The notes below the pieces were generated by a model that searched no databases, was not told the origin of the DNA, and saw only the letters and a list, made by a program, of their open reading frames with translations. From NCBI RefSeq assembly GCF_016734905.1, contig NZ_JAERPO010000001.1, positions 62,001 to 126,000 of the forward strand: a stretch of DNA of 64,000 nt, read 5' to 3'. Below, one piece after another: positions 10,005 through 19,543 of this stretch (position 1 is its first letter; each line of letters begins with the position of its first letter). The position numbers and the translations under genes are program-made. The stretch comes from Sphingopyxis jiangsuensis (GTDB taxonomy: Bacteria > Pseudomonadota > Alphaproteobacteria > Sphingomonadales > Sphingomonadaceae).

Positions 10005-11195
10005 ATGACCCCCGCCGCGCGCGTCCAGACGGCCATCGAAATCCTCGACGCCATTGCCGTCGCCGCGCGCGAGGGCGGGGCGCCGGCCGATGCGATTTTC
10101 GCGGAGGCCATGCGCGCGCGCCGCTATGCCGGGTCGAAGGACCGCCGCGCGATCCGCGCGCATGTCTATGACGCGATCCGTGCCGTGCGGTCGGCCCCGC
10201 CATCGGGTCGCGCCGCGATGCTCGCGCTTGCCGACGGCGATCCTCCGCTCGCGGCGCTTTTCGACGGGTCGCCCTATGGGCCTGCGCCGATCCGCCCCGA
10301 CGAGGAGCGCGCGGAAACGGGGCTGGCGCCGCCGGCGCTGGCGGGTCTGTTCGACCCGCTTGCGGGTGAAGACGAGCAGGCGGCAATGCTGGCGCGCGCG
10401 CCGCTCGACCTGCGCGCCAACCGGATCAAGGGTTCGCGTGACGCGCTCGCCGCGCACTTTCCCGAGGGCGCCGCGATCGAAGGGTTGGCCGACGGTTGGC
10501 GGTTGCTACCCGAAACCGCCGCAGCGCAGCACCCGGCCTACGCCGAAGGGCTGTTCGAGGTGCAGGATGCCGCGAGCCAATATGCGTCGGCAGCGCTTGG
10601 CGCCGCGGCGGGCGAGGCGATTGTCGACCTGTGCGCGGGCGGCGGCGGGAAGACGCTTGCCATCGCCTCGCTGACCGCGAACGACGCCGAAATCCTGGCA
10701 TGCGACACCAATCGCGCGCGGCTCCAGCAGCTCGCGCCGCGCGCCGAGCGCGCCGGGGCGACGCGGATCGAGACGCGGCTGCTCGATCCCGGCAAGGAGG
10801 CGGCGATGTTCGCCGACTGGCAGGCGCGCGCATCGCGGGTCTTTGTCGATGCGCCCTGTTCGGGGAGCGGGACATGGCGGCGCAGCCCCGAATTGCGCTG
10901 GCGGCTCTCACCCGCGCGGCTCGATCGGCATATCGCCGACCAGGCGCGGCTGATGGACATCGGTGCCGCATTGGTGGCGCCGGGGGGCAAGCTGCTCTAT
11001 GCTGTCTGCTCGATCATCGCGCGAGAGGGGCGGGATCAGGTGGACCAATTTCTGCAGCGCAATCGCGGTTGGAGCGCCGACGCCGACCTGCTCCCGGGCG
11101 GCATCGGGCGCCCGGCAGGCGCAGGATTCCTGCTGACTCCCGGGCATGACGCATGCGACGGATTTTTTCTCGCACGGTTGACGGCGCCATGTTAG
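10005..11195 (+). CDS. RsmB-like 16S rRNA m5C methyltransferase
   Basis: A 396-residue S-adenosylmethionine-dependent RNA methyltransferase of the RsmB/NOP2/Sun group. The SAM-binding motif is VDLCAGGGGKTLA, motif IV is VDAPCSGSG with a conserved Cys (about 284), and the catalytic Cys lies in YAVCSI (about 334). The first 130 residues form a helical region that could replace the NusB-like domain of RsmB. Its likely target is C967 of 16S rRNA, but a paralogous target cannot be excluded. Some sphingomonads carry more than one such gene, so no symbol is given. Confidence 0.87.
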   Translation: MTPAARVQTAIEILDAIAVAAREGGAPADAIFAEAMRARRYAGSKDRRAIRAHVYDAIRAVRSAPPSGRAAMLALADGDPPLAALFDGSPYGPAPIRPDEERAETGLAPPALAGLFDPLAGEDEQAAMLARAPLDLRANRIKGSRDALAAHFPEGAAIEGLADGWRLLPETAAAQHPAYAEGLFEVQDAASQYASAALGAAAGEAIVDLCAGGGGKTLAIASLTANDAEILACDTNRARLQQLAPRAERAGATRIETRLLDPGKEAAMFADWQARASRVFVDAPCSGSGTWRRSPELRWRLSPARLDRHIADQARLMDIGAALVAPGGKLLYAVCSIIAREGRDQVDQFLQRNRGWSADADLLPGGIGRPAGAGFLLTPGHDACDGFFLARLTAPC

Positions 11196-11227
11196 GCTCG
11201 TCACGAATGAAACGATGGGAGAATGCC

Positions 11228-11746
11228 ATGCGCGTCAGTTTTCTGGCCCTCGGAGCCGGCCTTGTCCTTGCCAGCATGCCCGTCGCCTCCGATGCCCAAC
11301 GCGCAGACAATGACATCCTGCCGCAATCGATCGCGCTCCAGGCCGAAGGGCAAAAGGCGCAGGAGGCGGGCGATCTCAACCTCGCTGTCGACTATTATGA
11401 GTCGGCGCTTGCCGCGGACCCGCGCAACCGGTCCGCGATTATCGCGCTCGCGCAGGTGGCGCGCGCGCAGGGGCTTCCCGGCAAGGCGATCGGCCTCTAT
11501 CGCGAGGCCCTGTTGCTCGAACCCAATGACATTATCGCGTTGACCGGGCAGGGCGAAGCGCTCGCCGACAAAGGCGCGCTTGAGCTCGCGCGCGAGAAGC
11601 TGGCGACGGCGCAGCGCCTTTGCGCGCAAAAATGCCCGCAGGTCGCTGCGCTCGAACGCAGCATCAACGCCAGCGCCGAAAAGCGCGTCGTGGCGGCCGA
11701 GGCCATTGCGCCCAAGGTCGTCGTGAGTTCAGCCCAGAAGAATTAA
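11228..11746 (+). CDS. Secreted TPR-repeat protein
   Basis: A 172-residue protein with a signal peptide (ALGAGLVLASMPVASDA, about residues 5-21) and two to three tetratricopeptide repeats (about 38-140), so it is probably periplasmic and involved in protein contacts. The ATG at 11228 is preferred because GGGAG lies seven bases before it; earlier in-frame ATGs at 11153 and 11207 lack such a site. It lies between the methyltransferase gene and rsmA and converges with rsmA, with a 4-base overlap of the 3' ends (11743-11746). The specific role is unknown. Confidence 0.82.
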   Translation: MRVSFLALGAGLVLASMPVASDAQRADNDILPQSIALQAEGQKAQEAGDLNLAVDYYESALAADPRNRSAIIALAQVARAQGLPGKAIGLYREALLLEPNDIIALTGQGEALADKGALELAREKLATAQRLCAQKCPQVAALERSINASAEKRVVAAEAIAPKVVVSSAQKN

Positions 11747-12570
11747 CGCGCCAGAGCGCGCGCCAGCTCCACCCATTCGCCGACGCTGACCGTCTCGGCG
11801 CGGCGCGTCGGGTCGATGCCGAGCGCTTCGAGCGCGGCGACCGCTCCCTCGACCGATTTCAGGCTTTGGCGCAGCATCTTGCGCCGCTGGCCGAAGCCCT
11901 TTTCGGTGAGGCGTGACAGCAGCGCGGGATCGACGCCCTCGGGCTGCGCCGTCGGCAGGATCTGGACGATCGCCGACATCACCTTGGGCGGCGGGGTAAA
12001 GGCCGAGCGGTGGACTTTCATCGCGATGCGCGCGCTCGACCGCCACTGCGCGAGCACGCTGAGCCGACCATAGGCGTTGCTCCCCACGGGCGCGACGATG
12101 CGCTCGGCGACCTCGAGCTGGAACATCAGCGTCAGCGAGCGCCATTGCGGCGGCCATGCCCTGGGCTCGAGCCAGCGCGTGAACAGCGCGGTGCCGACGT
12201 TGTAGGGGAGGTTGGCGACGATGTGATAGGGCGCGCCGCCGGTGAGCGCATCGACGTCGACCGCCATCGCATCGTCGGCGACAATCGTGAGCCGCCCGTC
12301 GAACGCTTGCGACAGTTCGGCGAGGAGGGGCAGGCAGCGGTCGTCGCGTTCGACCGCGATCACGCGCGCCCCGGCGCGGAGCAGCGCGCGGGTGAGGCCG
12401 CCGGGACCGGGGCCAACCTCGAACACCGTCGCGCCGTCAAGATCGCCGGGGATCGCGGCTATGCGGTCGAGCAATTGTTCGTCGAAGAGGAAATTCTGGC
12501 CGAGCGCCTTGCTTGCCGACAGCCCGTGCGCCTTGACCGTTTCGCGCAGCGGCGGAAGGTCGCGCGTCAC
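11743..12570 (-). CDS. rsmA: 16S rRNA dimethyladenosine transferase
   Basis: RsmA (KsgA) dimethylates A1518 and A1519 of 16S rRNA late in 30S assembly. The N-terminus has LGQNFLFDEQLLDRI, the SAM loop is VFEVGPGPGGLT and the catalytic motif is NLPYNVGT. The start is a GTG at 12570 that overlaps the pdxA stop (GTGA), giving 275 residues, the family length. A longer frame upstream would lie wholly inside pdxA. It is the last gene of the lptD-surA-pdxA-rsmA operon, an order also known from enteric bacteria. Confidence 0.96.
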   Translation of the reverse strand: MTRDLPPLRETVKAHGLSASKALGQNFLFDEQLLDRIAAIPGDLDGATVFEVGPGPGGLTRALLRAGARVIAVERDDRCLPLLAELSQAFDGRLTIVADDAMAVDVDALTGGAPYHIVANLPYNVGTALFTRWLEPRAWPPQWRSLTLMFQLEVAERIVAPVGSNAYGRLSVLAQWRSSARIAMKVHRSAFTPPPKVMSAIVQILPTAQPEGVDPALLSRLTEKGFGQRRKMLRQSLKSVEGAVAALEALGIDPTRRAETVSVGEWVELARALAR

Positions 12571-13586
12571 TTGGCGGGCGCGACGCTGTGCTCGCGATTG
12601 GTCGCGAGTTTGCCAGCAAGCTGAATCGCAGCAATCGTCGGCCCGGGATCGGCGCGGCCGCTTCCCGCAATGTTGAACGCGGTGCCGTGATCGGGCGAGG
12701 TGCGGATAATCGGCAGGCCGAGCGTCAGATTGACCCCGTCGTGGAAATGGAGTGCCTTGAACGGCGCGAGCGCCTGATCGTGATAGCCGCACAGCAGCGC
12801 GTCATAATGTTTGCGCACGTCGGGCGCGAACAGGCTGTCGGCGGCGAGCGGGCCGTCGATGATGATGCCCTCTGCCGCGATCTGGGCGATGGCGGGTGCC
12901 ATAATCTCGGCCTCCTCGCTGCCCAGCTGGCCGTTTTCGCCTGCATGGGGATTGAGGCCGGCAATCGCGAGGCGCGGCGAGGCGATCCCGAAATCGCGGC
13001 GCAGTCCGCGCGCGACGATCCGCGCCTTGGCGACGATGATCTCGGCCGTCAGTTGCTCGGGCACCGCGGCGAGCGGGATGTGGACGGTGAGCGGGACGAC
13101 CCGAAGACCGGGGGCTGCAAGCATCATGACCGCGTTGGTCGCGGTGACGCCGCAGCGTTCGGCAATGAACTCGGTCTGGCCGGGGTGGGTGTAGCCAATG
13201 CCGTGCAGCGCGTGCTTCGACACCGGCCCGGTCACCAGCGCCGATGTCGCCTGTGTGCGCGTAAGGCCGATCCCCGTCTCGAGCGCGTGGAGCGCGCAGG
13301 TCGCGCCCGCCGGCGTCGGTTGACCGAGTGTAAGCGGGCCGCTCTCTTCGAGATGGAGGACGGGCAGCGCATTGTGGAAAATCTCCGCGACGCCGTCCAT
13401 ATCGCTCACCCGTCGGACCGGTCCTTCCCACTGCGATTCGATTGCAGCGGCATCGCCGATCGCGACGAAGGGCGGAAGATCATGCTCGCGCCGCAGCGCC
13501 CAGGCATGGGCTGCGACTTCGGGGCCGACGCCCGCCGGGTCGCCCATAGTAACCGCAAGTGGGCGGCGTGGGGACAGACCCGACAT
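12567..13586 (-). CDS. pdxA: 4-hydroxythreonine-4-phosphate dehydrogenase
   Basis: Oxidises 4-phosphohydroxy-L-threonine in the DXP-dependent pathway to pyridoxal phosphate (vitamin B6). The 339 residues begin with the family motif VTMGDPAGVGPE, and contain VTGPVSKHAL, HPGQTEFIAERCG and GYHDQALAPFKAL, which include the metal-binding His residues. The start overlaps the surA stop (TGATG at 13586) and the stop overlaps the rsmA start. The cytoplasmic enzyme is therefore translated together with envelope and ribosome genes. Confidence 0.97.
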   Translation of the reverse strand: MSGLSPRRPLAVTMGDPAGVGPEVAAHAWALRREHDLPPFVAIGDAAAIESQWEGPVRRVSDMDGVAEIFHNALPVLHLEESGPLTLGQPTPAGATCALHALETGIGLTRTQATSALVTGPVSKHALHGIGYTHPGQTEFIAERCGVTATNAVMMLAAPGLRVVPLTVHIPLAAVPEQLTAEIIVAKARIVARGLRRDFGIASPRLAIAGLNPHAGENGQLGSEEAEIMAPAIAQIAAEGIIIDGPLAADSLFAPDVRKHYDALLCGYHDQALAPFKALHFHDGVNLTLGLPIIRTSPDHGTAFNIAGSGRADPGPTIAAIQLAGKLATNREHSVAPAK

Positions 13587-14929
13587 CAGCTATATTCGAT
13601 GACGGCATCCCGGCGGAGGTCGCGGAGGTAGCGTTGGGCGCGCTTGTTGACCTTTTCGTCGAGAAGACGCTGCTCGATCTGGTCGGCATCGGGAGCGTTT
13701 GCCGATGGCGGCAGGTCGCGACCGCACAGGACGAGCACGCTGATGCCGTCGTTGGCCGAGCCGAAGGGCTGGGTCGTCTGTCCGACCTGCAGCGTCGCCA
13801 ACGTCGCCTGCAGCGGCGGCGGCAACTGGCGCATCGCGATATTGTCGCGCGAAACAACGCTGGCGCCGAGCCGTTCGGCAACCGCGTCCGCGGCGCCGCA
13901 ACCCGCGATCGTCCGCGTTGCCGTAGCAAATTGCGCCGCGAGTTCGGTCGCGCGCTCCTGCGTCGTGCCAGCGGGAAATTCGAGCGAAAGCTGCTTGAGG
14001 CTGAGCAGCGCATCGCGCGGATCGGCGGTAAGCACCTGGCGCCGGTCGACCATCATCATGATCGACACGCCGCCCGGCACCTCGATCGGCCCGACAAGCT
14101 GGCCCGGCTGCATCGACATTGCGGCTTCAGCCATCGTCGCCGGAAGCTGCGCCGCGCGCACCCAGCCGAGATCGCCGCCGACGACCGCCGTCGAGGCTTC
14201 GGAAAACTGGCGCGCATAGGCGGGAAAGCTGCCGCCTGCCTGAAGCGCCTCGATGATCTTGCGGGCATTTTCGACGACCGCTGCCGCATTTTCCGGCGTT
14301 GCGGAGAGGTAAATCTCGCCGAGGTGGAATTCATCCTGCCCCTTGGCGTCGTTCATCTGCTTCATCACGAGTTCGACCTCTTCGGTCGAAACATTGGTGG
14401 TCGACTGGATGTTGCGCGACAACAGGCGGTCCCATGCGAATTCGCCGCGGATCTGCTGCTTCACAGCGGCAGCCGACGATCCTTTCGATGCCAGATATTC
14501 GGTGAATTGTTCGGGCGTCTGGCGAAAACGCGTCGCGAGCCGCTCGAACTGCTGGTTGATCAGATTCTCGTCGATCGTGATGTCGGCGGCGCGTGCCTCC
14601 TGGATCTGCAGCTTTTCGTCGATGAGGTTGCTGAACACCTGCTGGCGCAGCCGCTCGATCTCTTCGGGGGGAAGTTCAAGATTGTTGTTCGCAATGCGGA
14701 TCAGCGCCATGCGCTGTTCGATGTCGGTCGCGGTGATGATCTCGCCGTTCACCGTCGCCGACGGGCGATAGACATTGGGCTTGCCGTCGCCAAAGATCTG
14801 GACATTGCCGGGGATGTTGAGGCTGGTCGTCGGGACGTCGTCACTGCCGGCAACGGTCTGCGCCAGCACGGGCGATACGCCCACGGCCGCCACGGCGATC
14901 AGGCCAATCATGGTCGAAATCTTGGTCAT
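13586..14929 (-). CDS. surA: Periplasmic chaperone / peptidyl-prolyl isomerase SurA
   Basis: Folds outer-membrane proteins such as the LptD made by the upstream gene. The 447 residues start with a signal peptide ending near VLAQ, then a SurA N-domain (VNGEIITATDIEQRM, about 60-180), one clear parvulin domain (LGEIYLSATPEN to VGGDLGWV to PGGVSIMMM) and a weaker second parvulin-like part. The ATG at 14929 is preferred over a GTG two codons earlier because AGGGTG stands at the right distance. It is in the operon after lptD, with a gap of about 130 bases in which no other feature was seen. Confidence 0.94.
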   Translation of the reverse strand: MTKISTMIGLIAVAAVGVSPVLAQTVAGSDDVPTTSLNIPGNVQIFGDGKPNVYRPSATVNGEIITATDIEQRMALIRIANNNLELPPEEIERLRQQVFSNLIDEKLQIQEARAADITIDENLINQQFERLATRFRQTPEQFTEYLASKGSSAAAVKQQIRGEFAWDRLLSRNIQSTTNVSTEEVELVMKQMNDAKGQDEFHLGEIYLSATPENAAAVVENARKIIEALQAGGSFPAYARQFSEASTAVVGGDLGWVRAAQLPATMAEAAMSMQPGQLVGPIEVPGGVSIMMMVDRRQVLTADPRDALLSLKQLSLEFPAGTTQERATELAAQFATATRTIAGCGAADAVAERLGASVVSRDNIAMRQLPPPLQATLATLQVGQTTQPFGSANDGISVLVLCGRDLPPSANAPDADQIEQRLLDEKVNKRAQRYLRDLRRDAVIEYS

Positions 14930-15063
14930 TTTCACCCTATTCGAGAAATGCTGGGACGCTCCGTATCAGCGGAAATGCCCGATGGTCCAGCGCAATCCGC
15001 CAACGGACCCCTTTGGGCCGCGAATAGCCCCCCTTCGCTGAACACAGGCTGAGCGAGAGGGTA

Positions 15064-17364
15064 TCAGAAGCCAAGGTTGCGGAAGGCGATGCGGAAGGAA
15101 AAGCTGTTGCCGCGCCGCGCGTCGCCCGTGTCGATATAGTCGCGCCGCCAGGTCAAAGCGATCGAAAGGCAATCATCGTCATAGGCGATGCCGAGCCGGT
15201 GACGGATCGGTTCGAAACCGTCAGCCATGCTGAGCGGATCGTCGTTGCGGCTGGTCAGGTCGACGATCGCCGAACCGAAAATCGACCAGTTGCGCGCAAC
15301 CGCGACGCGCCCGCCTGCGCGAATTTCCTCGCGATCCTGCAAATCTTCGCCGAGCAACAGAATGTCGCGGTTGAGCCGCGAATATCCCAGCACGGCATAG
15401 GTCGACCGACCCCCGATCGTTGCGTCAAATTCGTTGCGGCGGACCGCCAGACTGTCCTTGTCGAGCCGGAAGCGGTGCGTGAGGCGCAGGAAGTTGCGGT
15501 AGGAAACCGTGGTGCGCCCGACGATGTCCGAAGTGCGGTCGGTCAGTCCGGTGCCGTCGGGAAACAGGCTGGGCTTGTCCGACAGGCGGTAGCTTTGCCC
15601 GACGACGCTGTTGACGTTGAAGCCGGGGCGGCTGAAGTTCCATTCGACGCCATAGGTGATGCGCGCGCCGTCCTCGAACCGGTCGTAGCCCGAAAAGCGG
15701 TTGATCGCGAAGAGATTGCTGTCCTCGAGATCGAAAGCGCGCGAATCCTCGTTCGGAATGTCGAGATTCTTGATCGAGGGGGTCGCGACGATCTGGACGC
15801 GCGGGGTTAGCGTCTGCGTCCCGCCGAACAGTTCGCCGATGAACGGCCAGCGCATGTCCGCGGCGACCGCAGCGATTCCGCGCCCCTGCCATCCCGATTC
15901 GCCGCGATAGCCGGGAATGGCGGTGAGAAGATTCTCGTCGCTGTGATAGACGTCGCCGCGCACGAGCGCAGTCAGCGTCACTTCCTGCCCGAGGCCGGTC
16001 AGCCGGCGCAGATCCCAGCGCGCGCCCGCAAATGCACGCTGCGTATCCTGTCCCGCCGTCCGTCCGATCGCCAGCGTGTTGAGCTGGAATTCGATCTGAC
16101 CGCCGAGCAGAGGGTCGGCAAGCCGCTGGCGATAGTCGATGATCGGCAGCGCAATCGGCTGTTGGCCCTGTTCGTCGTTCACGCGCAGCGTCTGCGTCGC
16201 CCAGCCCGCGATCGACAGATAGCTTTGCCCGCCGATGCGCTCGAGCTCGAAGGTCGAGCGCAGCCGGTCGTCGCGGCTGATGTCATAGCGGCGCATGAAG
16301 GTGCGGTCGGTTGCAATACGTCCCGAATAGGTGAAGCTCCACCGCGGCGAGAACTGGAACTTGCCGGCGCTTTCCAGATAGCCACGGAACTGGCGGTTGC
16401 GGTCGATCACCGGCCCCGACACGGGGACGACCGAGCTGTGCGTCGCATAGCCGTTGATACGGAACGAACCGATGTCGGTGAGCGCGCGAAACTCGCCTTC
16501 GATCATCGGTGCGGCGCTGGTGTAGATATGCGGCGTGATCGTGAGGTCGCGATCGGGCGCCAGCCGCAGGTAATAGGGAACGGCAATCTCGAAACCGTTG
16601 GTGCGGTCGAGGCGCACTTCGGGAACGAGGAGGCCGCTGCCCGCTTCCTGGTTCGCGGGATGCGAAAGGCCGGGGAGGGGAATGAGCGGCAGGCCGAAGA
16701 TTTCGACGCGCGCGCCCTTGTAGCGCACCTTGTTCTTCGCGCGGTCATAGGTGACGCGCACAGCCCGAATCTGCCAGCTCGGGTCTTTGGCGCAGCCGGC
16801 CGCGTCCTCGACGGGGCAAGGCGTGTAGGCGGCGTTTTCGAGTTCGATATTGCCATTGTCGAAGCGCGTGCCGCGCACCGCCGCGAGCCGTGCGCCATTT
16901 TCAAGCACGACGAGCAGATTGTCGACCACCCCGTCGCGCAGGCTGTCGGTCAGTTCGATACGGTCGCCATAGGCGATGTCGCCTTCGGGATTGGTGATCG
17001 CGACGTCGTCCTCGGCGACGACCTGGCCCGTCGCACGGTTCCACGTCACGCGGCCCGCGCGCATCGAAATGCCGTCGCGGTTCATCTGGACATTGCCTTC
17101 GGCGACGACGACGTCGGATTCGCTGTCGTAATTCAGATTGTCCGCGGCAAATGCGATCTCGTCGGGACTGTCGGTCGCCGGTACGTCGGAGGCGGTGGGA
17201 TCGATTGCAGATGGCCGCAGGTCAGGTTCGTCCGGCGCCGCGGTCGGCGGGTCCGCCTGACCCGCTTCCTGTGCAAAGGCGGGGCAGGCGACAAGCGCGA
17301 CGCTGCCCGCGGTCGCCAGCCAGGCTTGTCGCGACGCGGGTTGATGGAACAATGCCCAGCTCAT
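15064..17364 (-). CDS. lptD: LPS-assembly protein LptD
   Basis: Outer-membrane beta-barrel that inserts lipopolysaccharide (or, in sphingomonads, probably glycosphingolipid or LPS-like glycolipid) into the outer leaflet. The 766-residue protein has a signal peptide ending PAFAQ (about 31), an acidic linker, an OstA/LptA-like jellyroll (LNYDSESDVVVAEGNVQM onward, about 97-230) and a long C-terminal barrel ending in aromatic RIAFRNLGF, typical of BAM substrates. A pair of Cys occurs in TPCPVEDAAGC. It is the first gene of the operon and divergent from pepA. Confidence 0.95.
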   Translation of the reverse strand: MSWALFHQPASRQAWLATAGSVALVACPAFAQEAGQADPPTAAPDEPDLRPSAIDPTASDVPATDSPDEIAFAADNLNYDSESDVVVAEGNVQMNRDGISMRAGRVTWNRATGQVVAEDDVAITNPEGDIAYGDRIELTDSLRDGVVDNLLVVLENGARLAAVRGTRFDNGNIELENAAYTPCPVEDAAGCAKDPSWQIRAVRVTYDRAKNKVRYKGARVEIFGLPLIPLPGLSHPANQEAGSGLLVPEVRLDRTNGFEIAVPYYLRLAPDRDLTITPHIYTSAAPMIEGEFRALTDIGSFRINGYATHSSVVPVSGPVIDRNRQFRGYLESAGKFQFSPRWSFTYSGRIATDRTFMRRYDISRDDRLRSTFELERIGGQSYLSIAGWATQTLRVNDEQGQQPIALPIIDYRQRLADPLLGGQIEFQLNTLAIGRTAGQDTQRAFAGARWDLRRLTGLGQEVTLTALVRGDVYHSDENLLTAIPGYRGESGWQGRGIAAVAADMRWPFIGELFGGTQTLTPRVQIVATPSIKNLDIPNEDSRAFDLEDSNLFAINRFSGYDRFEDGARITYGVEWNFSRPGFNVNSVVGQSYRLSDKPSLFPDGTGLTDRTSDIVGRTTVSYRNFLRLTHRFRLDKDSLAVRRNEFDATIGGRSTYAVLGYSRLNRDILLLGEDLQDREEIRAGGRVAVARNWSIFGSAIVDLTSRNDDPLSMADGFEPIRHRLGIAYDDDCLSIALTWRRDYIDTGDARRGNSFSFRIAFRNLGF

Positions 17365-17426
17365 TTAATTTCTGTGTCCCACACCTTATCTTGCGTCCGC
17401 CCGGGCTTGGACCGGCTGCTTTGTTT

Positions 17427-17455
17427 TTGCAACTCGCAGGCGAAACCCCTATCGG
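17427..17455 (+). promoter_or_regulatory. Candidate promoter of pepA
   Basis: TTGCAA at 17427-17432 and TATCGG at 17450-17455 are 17 bases apart, 43 bases before the pepA ATG, in the gap shared with divergent lptD. It was matched by eye to the sigma-70 pattern and is not experimentally supported. Confidence 0.35.
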
Positions 17456-17497
17456 TCCGGCACGTTCCAATCAATCACCGCATAAGAAAGTTAAGGC

Positions 17498-18943
17498 ATG
17501 GACATCCAGTTTGTCGCGCAAATCGATGCGTCTGCCGACGTCGTCGCATTCCCCGTTCGCAAGGGCGAGGCCGCATCGCTCGAGGCGCTGCTCGGCGCTG
17601 CCGCTGCGCAGGCGCGCTTTGAAGGCGCGGCGGGGTCGGTCGCCGAGACAGCGGCCATCGACGGCGGCAAGGCGCGGCGCCTGTTGCTCGTTGGCATCGG
17701 CGACGGCACGATCCATGACCTCGAGCGCGGCGGCGCGGCGCTGACCGCGCGCCTCCAGACGAGCGGCGTGACGACCGCTCACGTCGACTTTGCAAGCGCC
17801 GGCGATTGCGACGAAGACGATGTGCTCGCATTTGCGATGGGCGCTCGGCTGCGCAACTGGCGGCTCGACCGTTATCGCACGCGGCTTCCCGACAATGCGA
17901 AGCCGACTCTGACGAACCTGGTGATTGCTTCGCCTGCGGGCGACCTGTCGGCGCGTTGGGGCAGCTATTCGGCGGTGGCCGATGGCGTCGCGCTCACGCA
18001 GACGCTCGTCGCCGAGCCGCCGAACATCCTCTATCCCGAAAGCTTCGTCGAACGCTGCCAGCATCTGTCGGACCTGGGCGTCGAAATCGAAGTGCTCGAC
18101 GAGCGGCAGATGAAGGCGCTCGGCATGGGCGCGCTGCTCGGCGTCGCGCAGGGCTCGACGCGCCCGCCGCGCCTGCTCGCGATGCGCTGGAACGGCGGCA
18201 AGGAAGGCGAGGCGCCGGTGGTTTTCGTCGGCAAGGGCGTGACCTTCGACACCGGCGGCATCAGCATCAAGCCTGCCGTCGGCATGGACATGATGAAGTG
18301 GGACATGGGCGGCGCGGGCGCCGTCGCGGGCGCGATGAAGGCGATTGCAGGGCGCAAGGCAAAGGCCAATGTCGTCGGTGTCGTCGGCCTTGTCGAGAAC
18401 ATGCCCGACGGCAATGCGATGCGTCCCGGCGACATCGTCACCACCATGTCGGGCCAGACGGTCGAGGTGCTCAACACCGACGCCGAGGGGCGGCTGGTTC
18501 TGTGCGACGCGATCAGCTGGGTGCAGAAAAGCTATGATCCCAAGGTCATCGTCGATCTCGCGACGCTCACCGGCGCAATGGTGATCTCGCTCGGCCACGA
18601 ATATGCGGGCATGTTCGCGAACGACGACGAACTGGCCGACCAGTTGCAGGCGGCAGGCGAGGCGAGCGGCAACAAGCTGTGGCGCTTCCCGCTCTCGCCG
18701 GCATATGACAAGCTGATCGACAGCCCGATCGCCGACATGAAGAATGTCGGCCCGCGCGAGGGCGGGTCGATCACCGCCGCGCAGTTTTTGAAGCGCTATG
18801 TCGGCGAAGGCGTGGCGTGGGCGCACCTCGACATCGCGGGCATGGCTTGGTCCGACAAGGACGGTCCGGTGTGGGCGAAGGGCGCAACGGGCTATGGCGT
18901 GCGCCTGCTCGACCGCTTTATCGCCGACAATTTCGAGGGGTGA
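17498..18943 (+). CDS. pepA: Leucyl aminopeptidase (M17, cytosol aminopeptidase)
   Basis: Two-metal M17 exopeptidase removing N-terminal residues from peptides in the cytoplasm. The 481 residues contain the metal and catalytic motifs VGKGVTFDTGGISIKP, MKWDMGGAGAV, the family signature NTDAEGRL (about 326) and LTGAMVISLG. Length and motif order are normal. It is followed after 66 bases by holC, the same pairing as pepA-holC in enteric bacteria. Confidence 0.97.
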   Translation: MDIQFVAQIDASADVVAFPVRKGEAASLEALLGAAAAQARFEGAAGSVAETAAIDGGKARRLLLVGIGDGTIHDLERGGAALTARLQTSGVTTAHVDFASAGDCDEDDVLAFAMGARLRNWRLDRYRTRLPDNAKPTLTNLVIASPAGDLSARWGSYSAVADGVALTQTLVAEPPNILYPESFVERCQHLSDLGVEIEVLDERQMKALGMGALLGVAQGSTRPPRLLAMRWNGGKEGEAPVVFVGKGVTFDTGGISIKPAVGMDMMKWDMGGAGAVAGAMKAIAGRKAKANVVGVVGLVENMPDGNAMRPGDIVTTMSGQTVEVLNTDAEGRLVLCDAISWVQKSYDPKVIVDLATLTGAMVISLGHEYAGMFANDDELADQLQAAGEASGNKLWRFPLSPAYDKLIDSPIADMKNVGPREGGSITAAQFLKRYVGEGVAWAHLDIAGMAWSDKDGPVWAKGATGYGVRLLDRFIADNFEG

Positions 18944-18973
18944 TGGCGTTACCGGCAACCTCGCCTATCGTCG

Positions 18974-18997
18974 CCGCCCCCGCGCAGGCGGGGGCGG
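18974..18997. repeat. GC-rich palindrome between pepA and holC
   Basis: CCGCCCCCGC and GCGGGGGCGG form a perfect 10-base stem around a GCAG loop. No T-run follows, so it is not a standard terminator. It ends 12 bases before the holC start and could weaken holC translation or be a dispersed repeat. Confidence 0.6.
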
Positions 18998-19009
18998 TGT
19001 AAACCGACC

Positions 19010-19459
19010 ATGCCGCGCGTCGATTTCTACCGCCTGACCCGCGATCCGGTCGAGCATGTGCTCCCCGCGATCGCGGCGCGCGTTCTCGCGGGCGGCGAGC
19101 GGTTGCTCGTCGTGGCCGCCTCGGCGATGCAGCGGCAGGCGATCGACACGGCGCTGTGGACACAGCAGCCCGCAAGCTTCCTGCCGCACGGTGCGGCGGG
19201 GACGCCCGACGAGGCGATCGAACCGATCCTGATCGCGGGAACGCTCGATGCGTCCGCTGTGAACGGCGCAACACATTTGGCGCTCGCCGACGGCGAATGG
19301 CGCGACGAAGCGCTGGGCTTTGCGCGTACGTTCCTGCTGTTCGACAACAGCCGCATCGACGACGCGCGCGCGACATGGCGTAAACTCGGTGCGACCGAGG
19401 GCACCGAAATCCATTTCTGGAAACAGGACGAGCGCGGGCGCTGGGCCGAGGGCCCTTAG
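19010..19459 (+). CDS. holC: DNA polymerase III chi subunit
   Basis: A 149-residue protein matching the chi subunit, which links the clamp loader to single-stranded DNA-binding protein. The start VDFYRLTRDPVEHVLP and the segment LARTFLLFDNSRIDDAR-like (here FARTFLLFDNSRIDDAR, about 104-120) are family marks. It lies downstream of pepA, the common position of holC. Sequence similarity in this family is low, so the call rests on N-terminal pattern, length and context. Confidence 0.9.
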   Translation: MPRVDFYRLTRDPVEHVLPAIAARVLAGGERLLVVAASAMQRQAIDTALWTQQPASFLPHGAAGTPDEAIEPILIAGTLDASAVNGATHLALADGEWRDEALGFARTFLLFDNSRIDDARATWRKLGATEGTEIHFWKQDERGRWAEGP

Positions 19460-19475
19460 GCGTCCTCATCTTTCC

Positions 19476-19504
19476 TTGCGGCGCAGCAAAAGCGCGGCTA
19501 GAGG
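19476..19504 (+). promoter_or_regulatory. Candidate promoter of ndk
   Basis: TTGCGG at 19476-19481 and TAGAGG at 19499-19504 with 17-base spacing, 40 bases before the ndk ATG. The spacing and position resemble the other candidate housekeeping promoters in this window; the assignment is by eye. Confidence 0.35.
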
Positions 19505-19543
19505 CGCGCGCATTACAGAATATATCAACGCAGGAGCTTTCCC

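Noticed and set aside
18974-18997. GC-rich hairpin between pepA and holC considered as a terminator
   Set aside because: No T-run on either strand and holC starts 12 bases later, so it was listed as a repeat only.
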